Assembly: GCA_963924555.1 (NCBI GenBank)
Contig: OZ004587.1
Coordinates: 4,154,001 to 4,218,000 of the forward strand
From: Crambe crambe
Taxonomy: Eukaryota > Porifera > Demospongiae > Poecilosclerida > Crambeidae
Reading direction: 5' to 3'
Length of the DNA: 64,000 nt
The position numbers and the translations under genes were made by a program. Below are positions 54,951 through 64,000 of the stretch, piece by piece; the first letter of the stretch is position 1, and every line of letters begins with the position of its first letter. The notes under the pieces were generated by a model, which saw only the letters and a list, made by a program, of their open reading frames with translations, did not search any database and had not been told where the DNA came from.

Positions 54951-55277
54951 GCAGCTTCATTATGAAAACCAAGTACTGCAGCATCGAAGCAGTATGGCCC
55001 AAAAATCTAGCTGGAATATGTATTATAACTGCATGCAAGAGAGTGAACTTAGTGAAGTGACCCTTACCCATCATCAAGTACAAGATACTATTCCTACTTC
55101 ACTCCCATGATCAAGGGCCAAGGGAGTGAAGTAGGAATAGTATCTCGTACTTGATGATGGGTAAGAGTCACTTCACTAAGTTCACTCTCTTGCATGCAGT
55201 TATAATACATATTCCAGCTAAATTTTTGGGCCATACTGCTTCGATGCTGCAGTACTTGGTTTTCATAATGAAGCTGC
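54951..55277. repeat. Near-perfect 156-bp inverted repeat, 15-nt loop
   Basis: Left arm 54,951-55,106 and right arm 55,122-55,277 have equal length and differ at only three places, all transitions. All three would be G-U pairs in a minus-strand transcript and A-C mismatches in a plus-strand one. No target duplication or known family. Confidence 0.93.
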
Positions 55278-56384
55278 AGTTATAATAGTATCCCTACTTC
55301 ACATTTTCATTTCGAAGAAATTTTTTGCATTCACTTGTAAACAAAGCGATGTAGAAATGAATCAAGCAATTACAATTGGAGCATGCCCACAGGGCGCTAC
55401 TATTGCACGACAGGTATGTATGTATGTATGCCTGAGGCATTTTGGAGTGTAGACATAGATATATATTTACAATTTCAAATGAGTCATGACCTGAGAGTCA
55501 GCTCACTCGCTGCAACTACCTTCATCACTACAGATTTCCTGTAAAACAGAAAACTCTTCCTGTGCCCTCCCTGGTTAGTATAGTGATGAAAAAGGGCATT
55601 ATTTCTCCCCACTTAGTACTCCTTACAATAATTGTTTGAAGATAATAACGCACATTCATTGTTTACATATTCACTGTAATTACAGCTTGTGATGTACCAT
55701 ATGTGTGAGTAAACAATAACTAATTAATAATGAATTAGTGTGGACCACAAGGCACTAATTACAACATTGCATGACTACTTGTAGACCATGCAGCAAGGAC
55801 CATACAGGGATCTGTTAGACAGTCACAGCTAATAATTTAAAAAGTAAAAACTAAATAAACTAAGCTGGGGATGAGGCTGGGTGTTGTTTATGTGTGCACA
55901 GCTATTGAGTCAAGACCAAACAGATAAGGCAAAGAAGTTTGCTAGAATACATGTATAAATCAGTGAGCAAGTTCATGAGCTGAGCAAAAACTGAGTTCTG
56001 GAGCTATTACATGTCACTGTCAAATGTTGCACATTGCGCTAGTCATTTTGAATGTCGGATCACTAAAATAATGTTACTCATTAATAGAAATGGATTGACA
56101 GCCAATTCAAAGTGTTCACGCTTAAAGTTAATAAAATTTACCTTTCTACTGTCTTTTTATAGTACTGCCCATCACCCGATTTGTAAATGGCATGGGGGTG
56201 GGTTGCATAACTTGAAATCAATTCAGGTAATAGACAAAATTAATTGGCAACCTGAACAATAAGATCGATACAAAATATGAAAGTAGGGAAGGCTTAAAGG
56301 GGTAATACTAATTAATAATACATTTTAGTGATGTTTCCATTTAGCTGAATATCAACATGTTACTATTACTCACTTATTAGCTAA
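55278..56384. other. Intergenic, pieces of the ANK upstream block
   Basis: 55,500-55,860 parallels 14,140-14,510. The rest has no recognisable gene. Confidence 0.45.
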
Positions 56385-56990
56385 TATCGAAGTGTTCCTC
56401 ATGTCCAGCTCTGAGCACACCAGAGTTATGATTATTAAAAACAATCTTTCTCTCTTCATATTTTAATCAGAGTTCATGTCCAAAGCAATGTGTATAAACA
56501 CTCCCTTCAATTCTGCTACACCACCTTTAGCTCTAGTCATTGTGCTGCAGCCATCATTGCATTGGCCTTATAATTTGGTATTTCAAAAGCAAAAGAATAT
56601 CTTTAATAGTTGCTGCAATGCAGTGGAAAGAATGTTGTACATCCCAAGGAACTCTTCACCGGATTGAAAATCTTATCTACCTACCTTATCACGATACATC
56701 AGTGATTTCATCAACCATGATTGTTAGAAACTTAAGGAGAGTCATGGATGTCACTAAGAAGCTTCCTCAGAGCATTATTTCTAAAACTTCTTTTTGTTCT
56801 CATGTGAAGTGAATTTCCTCCAGCTTTGTTCTAACCACTTAACATTAAAGAGATGGGTGATCTTCAGCCAAGCAATTGCATGAGTCTGCTTGATTATGGC
56901 CTCGTAAAGCAAGACCCTGTCTTGCTAAATACCACACACTGATATCAGAATATCTCTGCTATAGCTTCTGTTGTGAGCAGAACTTCACAA
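56385..56990 (-). pseudogene. hAT transposase relic (DUF4371 type), copy 2
   Basis: On the minus strand, 56,690-56,730 keeps TIMVDEITDVS; flanking pieces parallel the other relics, with frame breaks throughout. The best-preserved homologue in the window starts at 63,491. Confidence 0.55.
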
Positions 56991-57033
56991 CTTCTAATAA
57001 ACGATTTTATCCTCATTTACCATAATAATTATA

Positions 57034-57527
57034 GCGGTTATATTTCAAGGGGCGAAAGTTTCGCGCTTAGACCTTTTTGTCTTATTTTGCGTGGAAATCA
57101 TTTGCGGTTTAGAAAAAAAATAAAACCTGGCCAGCGGCCATGTGCGCGCATGCACACACACAGAGCTATGAACTAGCTTGCTAAAGCTTCAATGGCATCC
57201 AAATCTAGGCCATCTTTCATTTGAGACTACGTTCTGATTAAGTTTAAAATGATATCTAGAGTGCCGTAGTTACCAAAGCATTATATTGTGCAGTGATCTT
57301 TCTGCCGTGCCACCTCGAAGCCATCAGACCATCTGATCATGTGGCTCTATTTTTCTTCAGCGAGGTGAGTCTATCCATTGTAGAGTCACAGACACGTGAA
57401 CTAGACGCAACTCTAGTGATTAGTCTGAGAGACTGGATTTTCCGAAGTGATTCGCGTGGTTAAATATTCGTGGATGAAAGAGAAATCACGAAATCCACGA
57501 AACTTTTGCCCCTCGAAATATACCTGC
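57034..57527. mobile_element. TIR element with TATA duplication
   Basis: 494 bp with inverted ends of about 32 bp (GCGGTTATATTTCAAGGGGC and GCAGGTATATTTCGAGGGGC) between TATA at 57,030-57,033 and 57,528-57,531. No coding capacity. A degenerate relative lies at 31,201-31,275. Confidence 0.85.
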
Positions 57528-58674
57528 TATATGGTATTTATTTTTTGCCTTCTAAATTAATAGAATCTATGAAAATCATCCACCATTTAAATAGATTGAG
57601 ATAAATCAGAAGAATTTATAAAACATTAATTCACTTTTTTATCAATAAAGGTGAGATCAATTTAAGGCCATAACTTGATGGCAACACTTAAACAGAATGC
57701 TCTAATTTGATGTTAAGTATTCGTCAGTGCTTCATGAAAATAATTTGAGAGGAGTAACAAGTCTTACTCAAATTTGTGACCTTCTCTGGGAGAACCAGCA
57801 GTCAGCCCAAAATAATAATTATCTACAGCCTTTGGCTCTCTACTGCATGTATTTCAAAGGTCTAGCTCCTATGATGCCTGAGGAACAGCACCTAGGAAGC
57901 TCCAGGTAGCAACCATTAACTTTTTTATAAAAGGCTGAATAAGCAACGTGAACTAGTTTCTCACTTCCTGGCACTACAGAGCACTAGATAAAGCCAGAAG
58001 GTGACGAAAATAGAATAGATAGCTTGATTTTCGAGCGCATTAGCAGTAAAGCCTACCTTAATCTTGGCATGACTTGAACTGTTGCATTCTCTATTCTTGA
58101 AGCTTTCATGGCCGACTAGCTAGCTTTAGCACTTTATAAAACTTAGTTTAAGGATCATAGTTTCGATTTGTACTGAAGAAATTTTTTGATAAGAATGATT
58201 TTGCTCACTAAAACTATTGTAGGGCTTGCCAATTATTTTTTCTGACTGCAATGCTTTCCTGAAGCAAGTTATACGTTGACTACATAATCTATTTCAGTCT
58301 CAAATTAATCAGATTCAGGACTGAACTGTGATTTGTACAGAAAATGATTTGGCTCACTAAAACTATTTTGAGCTCTGATGATTAGTAAAGCATATAGCTA
58401 AGAGTTATGATTCTGCTTACATATTTTTCTCAGCTAACATGATAAAAATTCAGCTTATGAAACAAACTACCAGCATTTCGACCAGAATACTCAAGCGTTC
58501 CATCAGGGTGATACAAAAAATGCACATAGAAAAGTTCTTATATAGCTACACTTGTTGTTGAAATAGTGTTTATGACTTCTGGTAATGACATGCTATTGAC
58601 ATGGTAACATAATATCCCAAGGCATATGCATGTGCGCTGTCTAGATAACAAGCGTAGCTCTGGTTTGTTTCAAG
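57528..58674. other. Intergenic, no gene supported
   Basis: Contains a stretch at 57,780-57,910 whose TTTGGCTCTCTACTGCA part recurs at 59,350, and 57,940-58,130 parallels 12,940-13,160. No domain recognised. Confidence 0.4.
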
Positions 58675-59300
58675 AGTTATGATTATTAAAAACAATCTTT
58701 CACATTTCAATCATTTAGATAAAAGCTCCTTTTAATGTATCATTTGTGCTCAATTTGAGGGCATGTCTAAAGCAATGTGTAAAGACTGCCTCCATTTCTA
58801 CCTATTGAATTTTAGTTGCTACACCACCTTTAACTCTAGCCATTGTGCTGCAGCCATCACAGCATTGGCCTTGTATTTTGTAATTGGCTATTTCAAAATG
58901 CATCATTATACTACAATGCTATCAGCAGTAGTGGAAAGAAAGTTGAACTCTTCACTAGATTCAAAATTACATATGTACCCATCTTATCACAAAAGTACAT
59001 CAGTGGTTTCATCCACCATGATTGTGAGTCATGGATGTCACCAAGAGGCTTCCTCAGAATTCTACATGACTTTTTGGAAATGAATATCCTTCAGCTTTGT
59101 TCTAATCACTTACAAGAGGTGGGTGGTCTTCAGCCCTAAGACCAAGCAATATTGCTTCGATGTGGCCTCGTAAACCAAGACCCTGTCACACTGATATTGA
59201 AATATCTCTGCATGGCTTAATTCTTCAATGTTTTGTGAGCAGAACTGCAACATCTGATTTTTATCCTCATCCAATTTATTACTTTTTTTGCCTTTTTCTA
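58675..59300 (-). pseudogene. hAT transposase relic (DUF4371 type), copy 3
   Basis: On the minus strand, 58,990-59,025 keeps IMVDETTDV; the DNA parallels 56,400-56,960. Multiple breaks. Confidence 0.55.
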
Positions 59301-60779
59301 TTCATTATCCACAGCCTTTTTACCTTTTTATTGATTCATTATCCACATCCTTTTGGCTCTCTACTGCACATATTTCAAAGCTACGAAGCATGAGGAGCAG
59401 CTCCTAGTGTTTAAATGTTATAGAGAAAAGGCTGAATAACTTATTTACGTACTGTACTTCAATGTGCTGCCACTCCCCCCCCAAAAATAGGCATGGGAAC
59501 AATGCTTTATTTCTAGAGTACAATAACTAAAGAGGCGGACAATACTTCAAAAGATAACTTTCATATATAGTTTCGAGATAATCTGCAGTTAGTTTGATAA
59601 TATTTTTTCCCTCTCTATATCTGGGCAGTCCAAATGTTGTTCATAGCCCTGAGACCATTATTAAGGTCAGCATAAAATACAACTTGATTGGAAATCTGAC
59701 TTAGGCAAACTAACTTTCGGAGATCACTGTCATGATGCCAGGTCAGTGTAGTCCTTGAAACAGTTCAAACAGCTTATTGAGATGAGCCAAAGGTCAAGGG
59801 TCAAGATGATTTCCACAATAATTTCCATGAGCACAACTTTCAGGTAAACGTTTGAATACCATGAATGTTATGCTCTTATACTATGTTATGACAATAATAA
59901 TACCTATTACTGCATAACCTAGTTGCTGTAGTTTTCTGTAGTCCTTATAATTCTCAATATCAAGCCAGCTCAGAAAAAGTTGTCTAGAATACATCAAGCA
60001 AAGCAAGCAAGCCTCTCTATAGTCACGTCAATACAAATTTTTTAGAGGCATAATACACATGGTTTAATCTGGTATTTTGTGCTTGTACATCAGTTCAAAA
60101 GTCAATTGATAATACGCATGCATTTTACTCACTTTATGACAATAAGCCTAAGGTAAGGAAGGGTGGCTTGATATGCTCAAGTTTTCAGCTATTGACTCGA
60201 CTCAACAATGAATCTTGACAATCCAAGAGTCCAACGAAGAGGAGAGAGAGAGAGAGAAAGAGGTATAGTTCAAAGGTCAATTGCTATGTAGAGAACAAGG
60301 CATCAGAGCGTAAAAGTGCAGCGCTGCAAGATGGTGAACAACCAAGGCACCAGAGACTGTTGTGAACTTAGGCAAGTGAAGAGAGCAACATGTAAGGAGC
60401 TGTACTACAGCAAGCCGACAGCAAACGAGGTATCATGGACTGCCTCATTGAATGCCTCATTGAATGAAGAAGAGCATAGCATAGGCTTAGCTAGAAGAAA
60501 TCAGCCTAAATATGATTATATTATCTGCAGCATGTTGAAGAATGATTTGTAGCTAATAACATGTGCTCTGATCACTATAATTGGCACCAATGTGTCTTAC
60601 AGATTTCATAGACAGAAGGTTGAAACTCTGTTAATGCTCCCCAGTTAAGGGGCACCGCACCTCCTTCAACATCACCTGCTGAACAGAGACACATCATCAT
60701 TAGGAAGGTCTGCATGCAACCCTTTCCTGGACTTCATCCACATATTAATCATTAGTATACCTGAGTTACGGGCATGACT

Positions 60780-61390
60780 ACGTTTTAATATCAAAGTGTT
60801 CCTCATGTCCAGCTCTTTAAGATGCACCAGAGTTATGATTATATATAATTATTTTAAAAAACCATCTTTCAATCTTTCAGATCAGAACTCAATTTAACGG
60901 TATCATTTGCACTAGAAAGAAGGTTGTATATCCCAAGGAACTCTTCACTAGTTCGATCTACCTACCTTACCACTTAAGTTGCTCTTCATTGGATACGTCA
61001 GTGGTTTCATCCACCATGATTATATATTAGAAAGGAGAGTCATGGATGATACTAAGAAGCTTCCTCAGAACACTACTATTTTTATCGGTTTTCATGTGAA
61101 ATGAATTTCTTCCAGCTTTGTTCTAACCACTTAACAAGAGGTTGGGGTCTTCAACCCTAAGACCAAGCAATATTGCTTCATTGTGGCCACATAAAGCAAG
61201 ACCCTGTCTTGGTAAATACCACACACTGATATTAGATTATCTATGTATGGCTTCTTGTTTTGAACATCTGAAAACATGTTGCAAACTATTTTATCCTTTT
61301 CCAATTTGAAAATCTGGGAAATCACCCACACAAATCTGGACATTTTTCATAAAATATTAAAGACTTCTCAATTGTGCACTTAACATATTC
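60780..61390 (-). pseudogene. hAT transposase relic (DUF4371 type), copy 4
   Basis: Minus-strand IMVDETTDVSNEEQL-like signature at 60,980-61,022. To the right, a 70-codon frame (61,131-61,343) reads FSDVQNKKPYIDNL and GIYQDRVLLYVATMKQY in one piece. Broken between the two. Confidence 0.6.
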
Positions 61391-61454
61391 AAAACATGGA
61401 CTGCTACCCTATAATTATATCTCCATTTTGAACTGTTGTATTCAATAGCCAGAG

Positions 61455-61890
61455 TGAGTCACACATTGAGTACCTAATCTAATTCTGGTCTCAAATTTGA
61501 GTAACCATTCTAATTCAAGACTCCAATTAGAGTACCTAATCTTACCCAGATCTCTAATTTGAGTACCAATTCTTACTCAAATTTGAGTGTGTACCTAATT
61601 CAGGACTCAAATTTGAGTACACGTTCTAATTGAGGACTCACTTTTTAAGGACTCAAATTGGAATACCTAATCTTATCCAGTTATCAAATTTGAGTACCTA
61701 GTCTAATTTATGTCTCAAATTAGAGTATTCAAGACTTAAATTTGAGTACCTAATCTTATTTTACTTAGACTCAAAAATTAGAGTACCCAGTACTCCAATT
61801 CAAGTACCTATTTCAATTCAGGACTCAATTACATATGTACTTAATCTTGTACCTAATCTTACTTACTTGGACTCTTATTTGAATACTTGA
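61455..61890. repeat. Palindromic minisatellite, array 5
   Basis: Nearly identical to array 4 at 33,250, with single-base changes. Confidence 0.88.
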
Positions 61891-62255
61891 TCAAAATTCA
61901 GGGCTTGCATCTTTTGATAATGGCTATCATACATACATACGGTATATAAGGGATATGTGTATGTATGTTCTAACATACACTGCACTTCATTTTTGTCCTT
62001 GTGTAAACTGTATGTGCCCCACATCCCCTAGTATTTTATATGAGAAGGCAAAGAAAAATTAAGGCTTACTTACAGATAAGGGACTCTTCTAGTGGAGGAC
62101 AAAGCATGAGCATATCACTATTAGAATCAGAGCTTAAAATAATCAGCATTACTTTATTTTATACTGAAAACTTTGAAATACTAGCCAAATAAATACAAAG
62201 AGTGTGCATTAATTGACATGAATAAGTGATGTTATGTGTGTAGTTACACCGACTA

Positions 62256-63074
62256 CCATAGGGCAGGTTAATTTCGTCAGGAAAAAATTCCGTCATATCA
62301 GGAATCGTTACAGAGGTTTGCACGGTTCTTGCACCTTGAAGCGCCACGCGCATGCTCATTATAATTCCATAGCAATGACTTCTTGTGAACCTACTGATTG
62401 CAGTGCTCCTTCGTTGGCGAATTGTGTGGCAGACAGAAGCTCTTCACTATACTAGTCAACTTTGTCTAGCTACACTATCACAAGAAGTCGTCATTCTACT
62501 ATATTGCCATGGAATTTACACGCATGCGCGTGGCGCTTTCCATCAATAAAGGTGCGCAGACTCTGAAAAAATTGAACAGATAAATCTAGCATATGTGCAT
62601 TGAAGACGAAATTTTTCCCCCGCCCGGTTTCTGTTGAAGCAAAGATGGACATTTCGAGAGAGAGACTTACGTTTGTGGCTATCACAAACGCACCCTTGTT
62701 GCTGGCTAACCTCGTTAGACATCTTAATGTATGGACCTCTCTTTTTAACCTGACACATCTCTTCAACTGCACTGTTAGCTGCTACTATAGCCTTTGGTGA
62801 TATCAAAGCAGACAATGGTCCATCAGGATTGGGGAGATCCCTACCAGGTATAACTTTGAAGTATTTGAGAAGAGCCATGAGCAGCATTTGGAGCAGTTCT
62901 CTTACAGCATTCTCTAGCTAGCTCTCGCATGAAGCGATTGACGATCTACCACGTGTGTGCTGTGCAAAAAATACGTGCAAAAATTTATATGACAGTAAAA
63001 AAATTATAATTTCAACTTTATACCAATGGTGAAATAGACGAATTTTTTCCTCACGAAATTAACCCGCCCTACGG
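62256..63074. mobile_element. TA-duplicating DNA transposon, internally deleted, copy 3
   Basis: 819 bp, same ends and same TA flanks as copies 1 and 2. Confidence 0.85.
62543..62878 (-). pseudogene. Transposase N-terminal fragment inside the TA element, copy 3
   Basis: From an ATG at 62,878; same MALLKYFKVIPGRDLPNPDG start and KKRGPYIKMSNE stretch as copies 1 and 2. No catalytic domain. Confidence 0.5.
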
Positions 63075-63263
63075 TATGAGATGCTATAGTTGAAAACTAC
63101 ATACTGAATAGCTCTGAAATGGACGTTCTAGAAAGTAGGAAGTGCTAGTCAGTATGAAACTGTAGTTTTCAACTATGGCATCTCATAAGTCGGTGTAACT
63201 ATATGCCTCATTATTCATGAACAAATATACCAAAGTGAATTCATAGTTACTGTACTCATTATA

Positions 63264-64000
63264 CAGGCCCGGAGGAACCAGTCCGGTTGCTCAGGTTTTG
63301 GCCTGACCAATTTTACGCAGATAACCTTAGTTTATGATAACCTTACCTATGGAGCTACTAGTAGACTAAGGCTACATCGCCACAATCATTAAGACACGCC
63401 CACACTCTATCGCATATTAGTATGACACACCCACACTCTATTGCACATGCTCAAATGATTCAGCTGCATGCACCATTTTATAGAAGAGTCATGGCTTCGG
63501 TCTTACCTGATCTTCCTGCTTCTCCCACACATCCTCCTCATCATTTTATTTTCCCAAAGAGAGACTTTGGACAGAAGAAAGTTGTGAAGAGATCTTGTCA
63601 GGCATCATGGTTTTCTAAGTGGCCTTGGTTGCACTATCAGCAGTCAAGTGATGCTGTGTTTTGTCACGTGTGTGTCAATGCTTTAAGATCTAAAAGAATG
63701 GATATGAGAAGAGGAGATCCTTCATTCAGCTATAAAGGCTTCTCTAACTGGAAGGACGGAACCATTGCTTTTAAGAAACATGAATCTTCAGTAAGTCATA
63801 AAGAAGCAATGCAAGTAATGGTAACAATTCCATCATCTTGCCCTGATGTTGGTGAAATGCTTTCAAAGCAGCATGCTAAAGAAAAATGGGATAATAGGCA
63901 ATGTTTTCTAAAAATATTGTCTAATGTACGCTTTCTTTCTAGGCAAGGACTTGCCTTTCGAAGTGATGGTTCAGAGATAAATTCTAATTTCATGCAACTT
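63264..64000 (+). mobile_element. hAT transposon with TTF zinc-finger transposase, 5' part
   Basis: The ANK upstream block is cut after TTATA (63,259-63,263, the likely 5-bp target duplication) by CAGGCCCGGAGGAACCAG, a hAT-like end that resembles the nested element at 26,031. A pair of short direct repeats (ACACxCCCACACTCTAT, near 63,394 and 63,425) precedes the transposase. The other end is outside the window. Confidence 0.75.
63491..64000 (+). CDS. hAT transposase, TTF zinc finger and start of DUF4371 (partial)
   Basis: Open for 170 codons to the window edge with no stop. Residues about 33-105 are a TTF-type zinc finger: KRSCQASWF, WPWLHY, AVFCHVC (Cys58, Cys61) and GFSNWKDGTIAFKKHESS with His97 and His103. 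From residue 137, RQCFLKILSNVRFLSRQGLA begins the DUF4371 region of ZMYM/P52rIPK-like hAT transposases. The role would be binding of the transposon ends and cut-and-paste transposition. The ATG at 63,491 fits the usual short N-terminus. It is intact as far as visible and is therefore a candidate autonomous source for the four transposase relics and possibly for the short 5-bp-duplicating elements. Confidence 0.82.
   Translation, partial: MASVLPDLPASPTHPPHHFIFPKRDFGQKKVVKRSCQASWFSKWPWLHYQQSSDAVFCHVCVNALRSKRMDMRRGDPSFSYKGFSNWKDGTIAFKKHESSVSHKEAMQVMVTIPSSCPDVGEMLSKQHAKEKWDNRQCFLKILSNVRFLSRQGLAFRSDGSEINSNFMQL

Larger units (their letters stand above)
59505..62255. repeat. Upstream repeat block, copy 4 (left part)
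   Basis: Close match to 31,791-33,995, with a fuller transposase relic. It includes the minisatellite at 61,455-61,890. By analogy with copies 1-3 an ANK gene should follow, but the block is interrupted by a transposon at 63,264 and then the window ends. Confidence 0.85.

Overview
This is animal DNA, AT-rich, with short GT-AG introns, low gene density and many small DNA transposons. The genes it holds (ankyrin-repeat paralogues, Death-domain proteins with an unusual leader exon, and a tyrosine-kinase-like kinase with a coiled coil) fit a demosponge, most likely Amphimedon queenslandica or a relative. That assignment is inference from gene content, not from a marker gene.

Layout. 1-2772: a repeat block and ankyrin gene ANK1. 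5.4-9.4 kb: Death-domain gene D1, six exons reconstructed by frame. 9.4-15.3 kb: repeats, including a TIR element that carries a RecQ-like helicase fragment. 15.3-16.6 kb: ANK2. 16.6-25 kb: a diverged duplicate of 45-48.7 kb, one transposon insertion with an empty site in the other copy, and an LTR-element fossil. 25.4-29.6 kb: Death-domain gene D2, a paralogue of D1 with the same six exons. 31.7-40.5 kb: another repeat block, then ANK3, a fragment ANK4 and a broken ANK5. 42.9-45 kb (minus strand): a broken P-loop ATPase gene. 50.4-54.1 kb: a TKL kinase gene. 54.1-63.3 kb: hAT relics, foldback elements and a fourth copy of the repeat block. 63.3-64 kb: the start of a hAT transposon with a TTF zinc-finger transposase, running off the window.

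The most interesting system is in D1 and D2. Exon 1 of each encodes a 48-residue leader: a hydrophobic signal-like segment running directly into a 2A ribosome-skipping motif (GDVELNPGP), spliced in frame onto a Death domain. If active, one mRNA would yield two products: a leader-bearing form that may enter the secretory route, and a free cytosolic Death-domain protein starting at the 2A proline. Downstream of the Death domain, an 86-residue stretch differs at 38 positions between D1 and D2 while both flanks are nearly identical, which looks like either local diversification or gene conversion of the flanks.

The ANK genes are intact or broken copies of one 12-repeat ankyrin protein. Each is preceded by a related upstream repeat sequence, so the array seems to have grown by segmental duplication. 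Nine elements with 5-bp target duplications (hAT type), four copies or relics of a TA-duplicating element with a transposase N-terminus, and two micro-inversions between paralogous segments can all be dated relative to those duplications.
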